Assembly (NCBI RefSeq): GCF_003234565.1
Contig: NZ_QKTU01000005.1
Span: 1 to 64,000 of the forward strand
From: Curtobacterium sp. MCBD17_013
GTDB taxonomy: Bacteria; Actinomycetota; Actinomycetes; Actinomycetales; Microbacteriaceae
Length of the DNA stretch: 64,000 nt
Reading direction: 5' to 3'
The notes beneath the pieces were generated by a model, which saw nothing but the letters and a program-made list of their open reading frames with translations, did not search any database and was not told the DNA's origin. The translations under genes were made by a program, and so were the position numbers. Positions 42,495 through 52,616 of the stretch are shown piece by piece. Every line of letters starts with the position of its first letter. The first letter of the stretch is position 1.

Positions 42495-43898
42495 TCACAC
42501 GGCTGCCGCGCGCGCCCCCACCCGGTGGGACGCACCACGGTGCTCGTCCGGCAGCCGGTCGCCCCGGCCGAACAGCTTGTCGCGCAACGACCCCGCTCCG
42601 GATGCCTCCGGATAGGCCCCGCGGGCCCGGAGCTCGGGCACGACGAACTCGACGACGTCCTCCCAGGTCCCGGGGGTCACCGCGTAGGCGAGGTTGAAGC
42701 CGTCGACGTCGGTCTCCCGCACGATCTCCTGGAGGCGGTCCGCGATCGTCGCGCCGCTGCCCACCTCGACGGGGCCGAGCCCGCCGATCGCGGTCCGTCG
42801 CGCGATGTCCCGGACGGTCCACGTCGAACCGTCCTCGCCGGTCGCGGCCGAGAGGTTCGCGGCCGCGGACTGGATCGCGTTCGACTCGATGTTGCCGAGC
42901 GGCTCGTCGAGGTCGTACTGCGCCAGGTCGACGCCCATCCACCCGGAGTTGAGCACGAGGGCGCCGACCTCGGACGCGTAGGACAGGTAGTCCGCGTACT
43001 TCGCCCGTGCGAGGTCGTCCGTGGCGTCGGTGATCACGGTCAGCAGGGTGTAGACGCGCGCGGCGTACCGGTCGCGACCCGCCGCCTCCAGCGCGTCCCG
43101 GATCTTGCCCACGGTGGCCGCGAGCTGCGGGATCGTCGGCGCGCCGACGAAGATCGCCTCGGCGTGCTCGGCCGCGAACCGGATCCCCCTGGGGGACGCA
43201 CCGGCCTGGTAGATCACGGGCGATCGCTGCACCGACGGTTCGGACAGGTGGATGCCCGGCACGTCGAAGTGCCGGCCGTGGTGCTCGATCGGGTGCACCT
43301 TCGCGGGGTCGGTGAAGACGCCGGTCTCGACGTCGGCGACCACCGCGTCGTCCTCCCAGGAGCCCTCCCACAGCTTGTAGAGGACCTCGAGGTACTCGTC
43401 GGCGACGTCGTAGCGGTCGTCGTGCGCGAGCTGGTCCGTCTGTCCCATGTTCCGCGCCGCACTCGGCAGGTACCCGGTCACGACGTTCCAGCCGATCCGG
43501 CCCTTCGTCAGGTGGTCGAGCGTCGACATGCGTCGGGCGAACGGGTACGGGTGCTCGTAGGCCGTCCCCGCGGTGATGCCGAAGCCGAGGCGCTCGGTGA
43601 CGGACGCCATCGCCGACACCAGGAGCATCGGGTCGTTCACGGGGACCTGCGACCCCGTCCGCAACGCGGCCTCGTTCGATCCGCCGTACACGTCGTACGT
43701 GCCGAGCACGTCGGCGATGAAGATCCCGTCGAAGTCCCCGGACTCGAGCAGCCGTGCCAGGTCGGTCCAGTAGGAGAGGTCGTTGTAGTGGCGGGAACGA
43801 TCACGCGGGTGGCGCCACAGCCCGGAGGACTGGTGCGCGACGCAGTTCATGTCGAACGCGTTGAAGCGGATCCGTCGGACGTCCTGGGGTTCGGTCAC
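42495..43898 (-). CDS. FMN-dependent monooxygenase, NtaA/SnaA/DszA type
   Basis: A 467-residue luciferase-like flavin monooxygenase. N-terminal MNCVAHQSSGLWRHPRD and the central segments FGITAGTAYEHPYPFARRMS, NVVTGYLPSAARNMG and VYQAGASPRG-type QAGASPRGIRFAAEHAE are diagnostic of the nitrilotriacetate/pristinamycin/sulfone oxygenase group. It needs reduced FMN from a reductase not identified here. The substrate is unknown. The GTG start follows TAGCGT by 6 bases. Confidence 0.92.
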   Translation of the reverse strand: MTEPQDVRRIRFNAFDMNCVAHQSSGLWRHPRDRSRHYNDLSYWTDLARLLESGDFDGIFIADVLGTYDVYGGSNEAALRTGSQVPVNDPMLLVSAMASVTERLGFGITAGTAYEHPYPFARRMSTLDHLTKGRIGWNVVTGYLPSAARNMGQTDQLAHDDRYDVADEYLEVLYKLWEGSWEDDAVVADVETGVFTDPAKVHPIEHHGRHFDVPGIHLSEPSVQRSPVIYQAGASPRGIRFAAEHAEAIFVGAPTIPQLAATVGKIRDALEAAGRDRYAARVYTLLTVITDATDDLARAKYADYLSYASEVGALVLNSGWMGVDLAQYDLDEPLGNIESNAIQSAAANLSAATGEDGSTWTVRDIARRTAIGGLGPVEVGSGATIADRLQEIVRETDVDGFNLAYAVTPGTWEDVVEFVVPELRARGAYPEASGAGSLRDKLFGRGDRLPDEHRGASHRVGARAAAV

Positions 43899-43904
43899 GC
43901 TCCG

Positions 43905-43910
43905 ACGCTA
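43905..43910 (-). promoter_or_regulatory. leaderless-type -10, GTG start
   Basis: TAGCGT on the minus strand ends 6 bases before the GTG at 43898. Confidence 0.5.
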
Positions 43911-43982
43911 CGGCTGCCCCCGACCCCGCTGCCGGGCGTGTGACCTCGTGTGACGGGGGCCGACCGGGAGGGACGGGTCGGG

Positions 43983-45844
<1,862 letters not shown>

Positions 45845-45908
45845 TCACCCGAGGGCGACCCGTCCATGGTCCCCGCTGTTCCGGATCCCGTCCAGTCGGT
45901 GACCGCGG

Positions 45909-46274
45909 TCAGGCCTTGTGCTTGCCCGATCCGTCGCCGTGGTGCGGTCCGCCGTCGTGCTCCTGGTCCGGTGCGCCGTGCGCCGCGTGGCCCCCGTGAC
46001 CCGAAACGCCGTGGTCGCCGTGCGCCTGCGCGTCGTGCCCCCGGTCGTCCCCTCCTGGCCCCACGACCTTGCCGATGTGCTTGTCGGCCTGGTCCCGCGC
46101 GCCCTTGAGCTGGTCGCTGTACTTGCCGCCGGTGGCCTTGTCCACCGCGCCCTGCACCGCGTCGAGCACCTTGTCGCTGAGGCCCTCGGCCTGCTCGCTG
46201 CGGAGGGCGTTCTTCACCTTGTCGTTGCCCAGGAACTCCTGGGCCTTCTTGCTGATGTCATCGAACCCGGCCAT
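45909..46274 (-). CDS. MT0933-like antitoxin-family protein with His-rich tail
   Basis: A 121-residue protein. The first 70 residues (AQEFLGNDKVKNALRSEQ... VDKATGGKYSDQLKGARDQADKHIGK) match the Rv0909/MT0933 antitoxin family from memory. The last 50 residues are Gly/His/Asp-rich with more than ten histidines, as in metal-binding tails. No toxin gene is next to it. TAGGAT precedes the ATG by 7 bases. A metal-binding or stress role is as plausible as an antitoxin role. Confidence 0.78.
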   Translation of the reverse strand: MAGFDDISKKAQEFLGNDKVKNALRSEQAEGLSDKVLDAVQGAVDKATGGKYSDQLKGARDQADKHIGKVVGPGGDDRGHDAQAHGDHGVSGHGGHAAHGAPDQEHDGGPHHGDGSGKHKA

Positions 46275-46281
46275 GCGCGCG

Positions 46282-46287
46282 ATCCTA
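46282..46287 (-). promoter_or_regulatory. leaderless-type -10
   Basis: TAGGAT on the minus strand ends 7 bases before the ATG at 46274. Confidence 0.55.
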
Positions 46288-46360
46288 GGCGCGATGCCCT
46301 GGACGGACACCCGCCGTACGGAGCAGACTCGGTGCACACCCCGAACGAACGAGGACGCCC

Positions 46361-46666
46361 ATGCGCAACGAGCGGTCCGCACGCGTCGCCCGCCGCGAGC
46401 GACCTCCCCGGCTGACCATGCCCCTCGAGGAGGCCGAGCGGATCTCGACCAACGCGGCCGACGGGCTGCTCGACACGTCCGATCCGGACGTCGCGCGGGT
46501 CGTCGCGCAGGCCAACCGGGTCGTCACCCGGTCGCAGATGTGGGGCTCGACCCCGGACCTCCCGACCCGCCGCTGGCGGCGCCTGACCGTCCTGGGTGGC
46601 CTGCTCTTCGTGCTCATCTGGGTGGCCGGGCTGATGCTCCCCCTGCTGGCGTCGCTCGGGAAGTAG
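46361..46666 (+). CDS. small single-pass membrane protein
   Basis: A 101-residue protein with a basic N-terminus (MRNERSARVARRERPPR), a soluble middle and one C-terminal helix LTVLGGLLFVLIWVAGLMLPLL. GAGGA lies 5 bases before the ATG. I do not recognise the family. It is divergent from the antitoxin-family gene and convergent with the ClC gene. Confidence 0.6.
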   Translation: MRNERSARVARRERPPRLTMPLEEAERISTNAADGLLDTSDPDVARVVAQANRVVTRSQMWGSTPDLPTRRWRRLTVLGGLLFVLIWVAGLMLPLLASLGK

Positions 46667-46740
46667 CCCGCGCGGTCCCCGGCGCCCAGCGAGGACCCCG
46701 CCGTCGCGAACGGAACGGCGCACCCGTGGTCGCTCCGGCG

Positions 46741-48033
46741 CTACGCCACCCCGACCAGGCGACGCCGCCCGAGGACGTACCCGACGGCCACGGCACCGGC
46801 GACCGCCAGGAGCGCCGGGATGAGGATCGTCGGCCCCTGCCCGGTGAACTCGACGACGAGGACGAGCGCCGTGAACGGGGCGCGCATCGTCGTCGCCAGG
46901 AACGCGGCGGCGCCGATGAACGCGAACGCGGCGAGCCCCGACCCCGGCCAGACGAGCAGCCACGCGCCGCCGAGGAACGCCCCCGCGGTCGCACCGATCG
47001 CGATCGACGGGGTGAGCGTGCCACCGGCGGCCCCGGCACCGATGGTCGCTGTCGTCGTCGCGGTCTTCGCCAGCGACAGGACGCCGACCAGGAGGACCGG
47101 GGCCAGTCCGAGCACCGCCGCGTCGTGCAGGTGGGTGCCGAACGCCGCCTGTCCGAGGGCCCGACCGTTCCCGAGGACCTGGGGGAACCAGATCGCGACC
47201 GCTCCCACACCGGTGAACACGACGGGCATGACGACCATGACGCGCCACCCGCGCGGTCGTGCGGTCTGCAGCCGGTTCGTCAGGCGGACGAACCCGATCC
47301 CGGCGAAGCCGAGCACCGGTCCGACGAGCACCGCCCACACGACGAGCGACGGCGACAGGGTGAGCGTCGGCACCGTGTAGAGGGTCTCGACGGGCACGAC
47401 GGCCCGGGCGACGAGCGCGGCGATCGCACTCGTCGCGAACGCGGGCAAGGCGGTGGCGAAGGTGATCTCACCGAGCAGGACCTCGACGGCGAACAGCGCT
47501 CCGCCGAGCGGCACGTCGTACACGGCGGCGAGTCCCGCCGCGGCACCGCAGGCGACGAGGATCCGCGTCTCGCGGCGGGTCAGCCCGGCACGGTCGGTGA
47601 TCTGCTGGCTGAGCCAGGCCCCGATCTCACGCGGTGCGACCTCCTTGCCGATCGAGGCTCCGAGTCCGACGATGACGATCTGGATCCCGGCGTTCGCGAC
47701 CGTGACGAGCGACGGCATGTGCCGGCCCTCGACCGCGCCCTGCACGGCGACGACGGGGCGGCCCCACCGGCGGAGCGCCCACCACGCGACCCCGGCCAGG
47801 AGGCCCGCGGCGAAGACCGCCAGGAACCGGTGCAGGGCGTCCGGCTCGTCCGCCGCCTCGTCCCCCGTGTGGAACGGGAACCCGAACGCGACGACCTGGA
47901 TGAGGTGCAGCGCGACCCACACGCTGACGCCGGCGACGCCCCCCGCGACCCCGACGAGCGCGGTGACGACGACGATGCGGAGGGTCCAGTGCGGCGTGGA
48001 GTGCGCGCGCGGCCCGGCTCCGGTCAGAACCAC
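46741..48033 (-). CDS. ClC-family chloride channel/antiporter
   Basis: A 430-residue multi-helix membrane protein. The gating-glutamate motif, usually GREGP, reads GKEVAPRE (Glu kept, GP changed), and the GGxFxP anion motif reads GGTLTP with Leu for Phe. Overall hydrophobic pattern fits ClC. Selectivity may therefore differ from classic chloride antiporters. The GTG at 48033 overlaps the corA stop by 10 bases, so the two are translationally coupled. Confidence 0.88.
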   Translation of the reverse strand: MVLTGAGPRAHSTPHWTLRIVVVTALVGVAGGVAGVSVWVALHLIQVVAFGFPFHTGDEAADEPDALHRFLAVFAAGLLAGVAWWALRRWGRPVVAVQGAVEGRHMPSLVTVANAGIQIVIVGLGASIGKEVAPREIGAWLSQQITDRAGLTRRETRILVACGAAAGLAAVYDVPLGGALFAVEVLLGEITFATALPAFATSAIAALVARAVVPVETLYTVPTLTLSPSLVVWAVLVGPVLGFAGIGFVRLTNRLQTARPRGWRVMVVMPVVFTGVGAVAIWFPQVLGNGRALGQAAFGTHLHDAAVLGLAPVLLVGVLSLAKTATTTATIGAGAAGGTLTPSIAIGATAGAFLGGAWLLVWPGSGLAAFAFIGAAAFLATTMRAPFTALVLVVEFTGQGPTILIPALLAVAGAVAVGYVLGRRRLVGVA

Positions 48034-49007
48034 CGCTTGACCTTGAACACGACGAACAGGACGACCGCGAACACGACCATCGCGACGATCGACAGGGGGT
48101 ACCCGTACCGCCAGTGGAGCTCGGGCATGTTCGTGAAGTTCATGCCGTAGATCGCGGCGATGAGCGTCGGGGCGAACAGGATCGCGGCCCACGCCGAGAT
48201 GCGCTTGGTGTCGTCGTTCTGCTTCTGCGCCGCCAGGGTGGCGTCGACCGTCAGCGCGTTCTGGAGCAGCGCACGGAACGTGTCGGCGCGGTCCGTGATC
48301 CGGATGACGTGGTCGAGCACGTCGCGGAACCGCCGCTGGAGCTCGAGGGGCATGTGGTACTTGTCGGCGCCGCGGTGCAGCGCCTCGAGCATGGCGACGA
48401 GCGGCCGGGTCGCGCGCTGGAAGTCGACGACCTCGCCGAACAGCTCGTAGATGCGTCGCGACGTGTTCGCGACGCCGGCGAACAGCTGGTCCTCGATCTG
48501 GTTGATGTCCTCCTCGAGCCCGTCGGCGACGGGACGGTACCCGTCGACGATGGAGTCGAACAGGGCCCAGAGCTGCGCCTGCGGTCCCGCGCCGACCAGG
48601 CCGGACTTGTGCGCCAGGCGGGTGAGGGCGGTGGTGATGGCGACGGATCCGCGCGGGTCCTCCTTGACGACGGCGACGAAGAAGCGGGGGCCGACGAACG
48701 CGTGGATCTCACCGAACCGGACGACCTCGTCGGCGTCGACGTAGAGGGCGGGACGCAGCACCGTGAACAGGGTGTCCCCGTAGCGTTCGAGCTTCGGCCG
48801 CTGGTGCCCGTGGGCGGAGTCCTCGACGGCCAGTTCGTGCAGCCCGAACGCCACGGCGACGTCCCCGAGCTCCTCGGGCGTGGGGTGGTCGAGGCAGAGG
48901 CACGCGGCGGCCTGGTCCTCCGCCACCATCCGGAAGGTCTCCTCGAGCGAGGTCGAGGAGATCGGGGCGATCTGGTCGACGAAGACGGTGTTGAGCGCGA
49001 CGGGCAT
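48024..49007 (-). CDS. corA: CorA-family divalent cation transporter
   Basis: A 327-residue transporter for Mg2+ or Co2+. A large cytoplasmic domain with long helices leads to two C-terminal membrane helices and the selectivity motif YGMNF between them, followed by MPELHWRYGYP. The tail ends FKVKRWF. It starts at ATG 49007 after GGAGGA; an in-frame upstream start adds 18 unlikely residues. Coupling with ClC suggests linked cation and anion movement; this is inference. Confidence 0.94.
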   Translation of the reverse strand: MPVALNTVFVDQIAPISSTSLEETFRMVAEDQAAACLCLDHPTPEELGDVAVAFGLHELAVEDSAHGHQRPKLERYGDTLFTVLRPALYVDADEVVRFGEIHAFVGPRFFVAVVKEDPRGSVAITTALTRLAHKSGLVGAGPQAQLWALFDSIVDGYRPVADGLEEDINQIEDQLFAGVANTSRRIYELFGEVVDFQRATRPLVAMLEALHRGADKYHMPLELQRRFRDVLDHVIRITDRADTFRALLQNALTVDATLAAQKQNDDTKRISAWAAILFAPTLIAAIYGMNFTNMPELHWRYGYPLSIVAMVVFAVVLFVVFKVKRWF

Positions 49008-49071
49008 GGGTCCTCCGCCCCGAAGCGTACGGGACCGCTCGCGCTGGGTCGGACCACCCACGCCCCAGCGG

Positions 49072-50172
49072 TCAGGCCGTGGCGACCTCGAGGCCGTGCG
49101 CAGCGGCGACGGCCGCGTTGACGACGGCGCCGGCGTGCACGTTGAGGCCCTTCGCGAGCGACGGGTCCGCGGCGAGCGCCCGCTCCCAGCCGGCGTCGGC
49201 GATCGCGACCGCGTACGGCAGGGTCGCGTTCGTCAGCGAGATCGTGCTCGTCCGCGGCACCGCGCCGGGCATGTTCGCGACGCAGTAGTACATCGAGCCG
49301 TGCACCGCGAACGTCGGGTCGTCGTGCGTGGTGGGCCGGGAGCCCGCGAAGCAACCGCCCTGGTCGATCGCGATGTCGACGAGCACGGAGCCGGGGCGCA
49401 TGTCCGCGACCATGGCGTCGGTCACGAGCTTCGGCGCCGCGGCCCCGGGGATGAGCACCGAGCCGATCACGAGGTCCGCGTCGCGCAGGGCCTCGGCGAT
49501 CGCGTAGCTGCTCGAACGGAGGGTGGTCACGCGGCCGTCGAACCGCGCGTCGAGGGCACGGAGGCGCGGGAGCGCGATGTCGATGACGGTGACCTCGGCG
49601 CCGAGCCCGAGGGCCATCGCCGCCGCGTGTTCGCCGGCGACCCCCCCGCCGATGACGACGACGCGGCCCTTCGGGGTCCCGGGCACGCCGCCGAGCAGCA
49701 GGCCACGACCGCCCGCGGTGCGCATGAGCTGGTTCGCGCCGACCTGTGCGGCGAGCCGCCCGGCGATCTCCGACATCGGCGAGAGCAGGGGCAGCGACCG
49801 GTCGGGCAGCTGCACCGTCTCGTACGCGATCGCCGTTGCGCCGGACGCCCGCAGCACCTCGGTGAGCGGCCGGTCCGCCGCGAGGTGCAGGTAGGTGAAC
49901 AGCACCTGACCGGGCCGGATGAGCGGGTACTCGCTCGCGACGGGTTCCTTCACCTTGAGCACCATGTCCGCGGCACCCCACACGGCGGCGGCGTCGGGGA
50001 CGACCTCGGCACCGGCGTCCGCGTACTCGTCATCCGTGAAGGCACTGCCCGCGCCCGCGCCGGCCTGCACGAGCACCCGGTGCCCGTGCAGGGTGAGCTC
50101 GGCGACGCCCGCCGGGGTCACGGCGACCCGGAACTCGTTGTTCTTCACCTCGGTGGGGACACCGATCAGCAT
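49072..50172 (-). CDS. ald: alanine dehydrogenase
   Basis: A 366-residue NAD-dependent enzyme converting L-alanine to pyruvate and ammonia. Catalytic residues lie in VLKVKEP (Lys) and FTYLHLAAD (His); the Rossmann motif is VVIGGGVAGEHAAAMA; the end GLNVHAGAVVN is diagnostic. GAGGAGT precedes the ATG by four bases. No Lrp-type regulator is adjacent. It ends 65 bases before corA. Confidence 0.96.
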   Translation of the reverse strand: MLIGVPTEVKNNEFRVAVTPAGVAELTLHGHRVLVQAGAGAGSAFTDDEYADAGAEVVPDAAAVWGAADMVLKVKEPVASEYPLIRPGQVLFTYLHLAADRPLTEVLRASGATAIAYETVQLPDRSLPLLSPMSEIAGRLAAQVGANQLMRTAGGRGLLLGGVPGTPKGRVVVIGGGVAGEHAAAMALGLGAEVTVIDIALPRLRALDARFDGRVTTLRSSSYAIAEALRDADLVIGSVLIPGAAAPKLVTDAMVADMRPGSVLVDIAIDQGGCFAGSRPTTHDDPTFAVHGSMYYCVANMPGAVPRTSTISLTNATLPYAVAIADAGWERALAADPSLAKGLNVHAGAVVNAAVAAAHGLEVATA

Positions 50173-50450
50173 GGGGACTCCTCGTGGTCGTGCCCGCGGC
50201 GGCCCGCGGGGTCGAAGTCATTCAGGCATCCGTTTCGAACGGCCGTGTCACAGCAGCACATCGTTCGGTTGCACGCGCTGCTCGTGCTCGTGGATTCGGT
50301 CCCGGGCGCCCCGCACGGGCGTGCACCGAAGGATCGACCGGTGGCGGGCCTCCCGGCCGGACTGTCCCCCGTTCACTGCGCGACCGGGCAGTCCGGTCCG
50401 GGTACCGTCCAGGCCACTCGACGACGAGCCGTCGAGGGGAAGGACCAGTG
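50173..50450. other. intergenic region between ald and the DUF8129-like gene
   Basis: This 278-base gap separates divergent genes and should contain both promoters. I found no unambiguous -35/-10 pair. A GCAC-GGGC-GTGC inverted repeat lies within CCGCACGGGCGTGCACCG near 50320. No RNA gene is evident. Confidence 0.35.
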
Positions 50451-50777
50451 ATGACCAACGAGGAACTCGCGATCCCCGACTTCGACCACGTGCCGCTCGG
50501 GGCGCTCCGGGAACGCATCGTCGCTCTCGATCGCTCGGACCTGCAGGCACTGCTCGACCACGAACGGGCCCACGGCGACCGCCTGCCGGTCGTCGAGGTC
50601 CTGCGCCACCGGCTCGAGGCCCTCGACGCCGGCGCCGAACCCCACGGCTCCGTGCCGGACCACCTGCCGGAGGTCCAGGCCGGCGTGCCCGGGGGCGGCG
50701 TGACCCCCGCGACCTCCGGGCCGCCGATCAACCCGCCGTCACACGGCGATCCCACCAACCCGGCCATGCCGCGCTGA
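50451..50777 (+). CDS. small DUF8129-like protein
   Basis: A 108-residue soluble protein. The first 65 residues (IPDFDHVPLGALRERIVALD then LLDHERAHGDRLPVVEVLRHRLEAL) match, from memory, a small helical domain (DUF8129) of actinobacterial proteins, some associated with lipid droplets. The rest is Gly/Pro-rich. GGAAGGA lies 6 bases before the ATG. It is 16 bases upstream of the DUF4383 gene and probably cotranscribed. Confidence 0.7.
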   Translation: MTNEELAIPDFDHVPLGALRERIVALDRSDLQALLDHERAHGDRLPVVEVLRHRLEALDAGAEPHGSVPDHLPEVQAGVPGGGVTPATSGPPINPPSHGDPTNPAMPR

Positions 50778-50793
50778 TCAGGAAGGAACTCCC

Positions 50794-51261
50794 ATGTCCG
50801 ACTCCTCCGCCCACCCGCCCTACGCCGCGACCGCCGTCCAGAAGGGCGCGCTGATCGTCGGGATCGTCTTCCTGGTCGTCGGGATCGCCGGGTTCATCCC
50901 GGGGATCACGACCGGCTCGCTGAGCGGTGCCGGATCAGGCTCGATGGCGATGTTGCTCGGCCTGTTCCAGGTGTCCGTGCTCCACAACATCGTGCACCTG
51001 GCCTTCGGTGTCGTCGGTGTCATCGCCGCCCGCGGTGCCGGTGCTTCGCGCGCGTACATGATCATCGGCGGCATCGTCTACGCCGTCCTCTGGATCTACG
51101 GCCTGTTCACCGCGAACCACACGAGCGGGGCGAACTTCGTGCCGCTCAACACGGCCGACAACTGGCTGCACCTCGTGCTCGCCGTCGGCATGATCCTGCT
51201 CGGCTTCGTGCTGCCGCGCTCGCGCAGCCGCCGGGACGACCGCATCCGCACCGTGGGCTGA
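50794..51261 (+). CDS. DUF4383 membrane protein
   Basis: A 155-residue protein with four membrane helices: IVGIVFLVVGIAGFIPGI, a second with SVLHNIVHLAFGVVGVIAA, a third YMIIGGIVYAVLWIYGL and a fourth LVLAVGMILLGFVL. The central HNxVHLxxG and the later DNWLHL are typical of DUF4383. The function is not known. AGGAAGGA precedes the ATG. It ends at a perfect bidirectional terminator. Confidence 0.85.
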   Translation: MSDSSAHPPYAATAVQKGALIVGIVFLVVGIAGFIPGITTGSLSGAGSGSMAMLLGLFQVSVLHNIVHLAFGVVGVIAARGAGASRAYMIIGGIVYAVLWIYGLFTANHTSGANFVPLNTADNWLHLVLAVGMILLGFVLPRSRSRRDDRIRTVG

Positions 51262-51274
51262 CACCCCCGGACGC

Positions 51275-51316
51275 ACGACAGCGGGCCCGCGACGATCGTC
51301 GCGGGCCCGCTGTCGT
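51275..51316. terminator. 42-base perfect palindrome, bidirectional terminator
   Basis: A perfect inverted repeat with 21-base arms and no spacer lies between the convergent DUF4383 and CDGSH genes. The core is GCGGGCCCGC-GACGATCGTC. Confidence 0.75.
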
Positions 51317-51327
51317 CGTGGTGACGG

Positions 51328-51567
51328 TCAGACCGGGTCGGCCGCGACGTCCGTGGCGGGCAGCTCCGGCTCGGTCCGGAAGCCGATGATCTTGTGCGTC
51401 CCGTCGCAGTACGGTTTGAGCATCGACTTGCCGCACCGGCAGAGCGCGACCGTGCGTCGGCGGCGGGGCAGGTCCTCGCCGTCGGGGTTCGTGATGCGGA
51501 CGTCGCCGCGCACAAGGAGCGGCCCGTCGGGGCACGCGACGATCTCGATGTCGGGGTCGTGGGTCAT
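51328..51567 (-). CDS. CDGSH iron-sulfur domain protein
   Basis: A 79-residue protein with the 2Fe-2S motif of the mitoNEET family: Cys43, Cys45, Cys54 and His58 in CRCGKSMLKPYCDGTHK. It is a small soluble redox or cluster-transfer protein. Its ATG overlaps the stop of the glycosyltransferase gene by ATGA, so it is the last of a three-gene unit with the diiron protein. It probably supplies electrons or clusters to that enzyme. Confidence 0.92.
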   Translation of the reverse strand: MTHDPDIEIVACPDGPLLVRGDVRITNPDGEDLPRRRRTVALCRCGKSMLKPYCDGTHKIIGFRTEPELPATDVAADPV

Positions 51568-52616
51568 GGGCGGGGTCCCTCCGTCGGGGTGTCGGTCACG
51601 GAGCCGACACCGGCGAGGCGTCGGCGGAGCAGGGGCAACGGGGTGGCCGCGCGCGGGAGCCGTTCGCCCGCGTACCGCACGCCGCCGCGGGCCCGGGCGA
51701 CGACGGCGAGCCAGGAGCACACCGCGCGCTCGGCGAGCCACAGCGGCGACCACAGCGCCGCGGTCGGCGGGAACACGGCGGTCCCCCCGGCGCGGCGGCG
51801 GCCGAGTTCGGCGAGCCCGACCACGGTGATCGCCCCGGCCACGAGCCGCCGCGGTCGACGCACGGCGAGCAGCGCCGCGGGCAGGACGGCGAGTTCCAGG
51901 GCGAGCCGGAGCGGTTGCGCCCACGAGTCGTACGCCTGGCGCACGCGTTGCCCCAGGAAGTGCCGGACCGTCGGCGGTCGGCGCGCGACGAAGCAGTCGT
52001 CGAGGCGGACCTGTCGACCCCCGACGGCCAGCACGGTCCGGACGAGCTCGCAGTTCTCGAACAGGACGTCCCCGTCGTACCCGCCCGTCGCGAGCAGCAC
52101 CCCGCGTCGGACGCCGAGCGTCCCGGGCCAGTCCGACGCGAGCGCGCGGTTGAGCAGCGTGCGGCCGGTGTCCCAGCGGGCGTGCCACGGCGACGGGTGG
52201 AAGTGGTTCTGCGGCCGGACGACCTCCGCGTCGGCGAGCTGCGCGACGACACGGGCGAGCGCGGGCTCGTCGTACCGGACGTCGTCGTCCGCCACCACGA
52301 CCGCGTCGTGCCGCGCCGTCTCGACACCGGTGACGACCCCGCGGACCTTGCCGTTCCTCCCGGCCCGGTCCCGTGGCGGCAGCACCCGGACCCCCGGCGG
52401 GAACGCGGCGCGGTGCCGTTCGACCGCGACCGTCGACGAGCCGTCGACGACGGTGACGTCGACGACCCCGACGAGGCGCGCCAGGTAGGCGGCGAGTTCC
52501 GTCGGATCGGTGTCGTCGTCCCACCGGAGCGGCAGGACGTACTCGGCCGGCAGGCGCTCGGCGCCGCCGTCGGCGGCGTGGCCGACGGGACGGGGACCCC
52601 CGCCGCGTGCGGTCAT
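51564..52616 (-). CDS. family 2 glycosyltransferase
   Basis: A 350-residue GT-A glycosyltransferase. Near the start it reads YVLPLRWDDDT, and the metal motif is in VVVADDDVRYDEPAL. The acceptor-side segment is GVLLATGGYDGDVLFENCELVR, then a QxxRW-like HFLGQRVRQAYDSW. Two or three membrane helices follow (LALELAVLPAALLAV and neighbours). Both ends share ATGA overlaps with the flanking genes. Donor and acceptor are unknown; a mycofactocin-type or lipid glycosylation role are both possible. Confidence 0.85.
   Translation of the reverse strand: MTARGGGPRPVGHAADGGAERLPAEYVLPLRWDDDTDPTELAAYLARLVGVVDVTVVDGSSTVAVERHRAAFPPGVRVLPPRDRAGRNGKVRGVVTGVETARHDAVVVADDDVRYDEPALARVVAQLADAEVVRPQNHFHPSPWHARWDTGRTLLNRALASDWPGTLGVRRGVLLATGGYDGDVLFENCELVRTVLAVGGRQVRLDDCFVARRPPTVRHFLGQRVRQAYDSWAQPLRLALELAVLPAALLAVRRPRRLVAGAITVVGLAELGRRRAGGTAVFPPTAALWSPLWLAERAVCSWLAVVARARGGVRYAGERLPRAATPLPLLRRRLAGVGSVTDTPTEGPRP

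Noticed and set aside
43916..43960. Terminator hairpin between the monooxygenase and sufU genes
   Set aside because: Arms are only GCCCCCG/CGGGGGC with a 31-base loop, which could arise by chance at this GC content.
45909..46666. Toxin-antitoxin pair formed by the MT0933-like protein and the small membrane protein
   Set aside because: The two genes are divergent, each with its own start signals, and the membrane protein has no toxin-like features; there is no evidence for a pair.
46069..48150. 693-residue open frame antisense to the ClC gene
   Set aside because: It consists of Arg/Asp/Glu repeats with no fold, while ClC helices are clear on the other strand.
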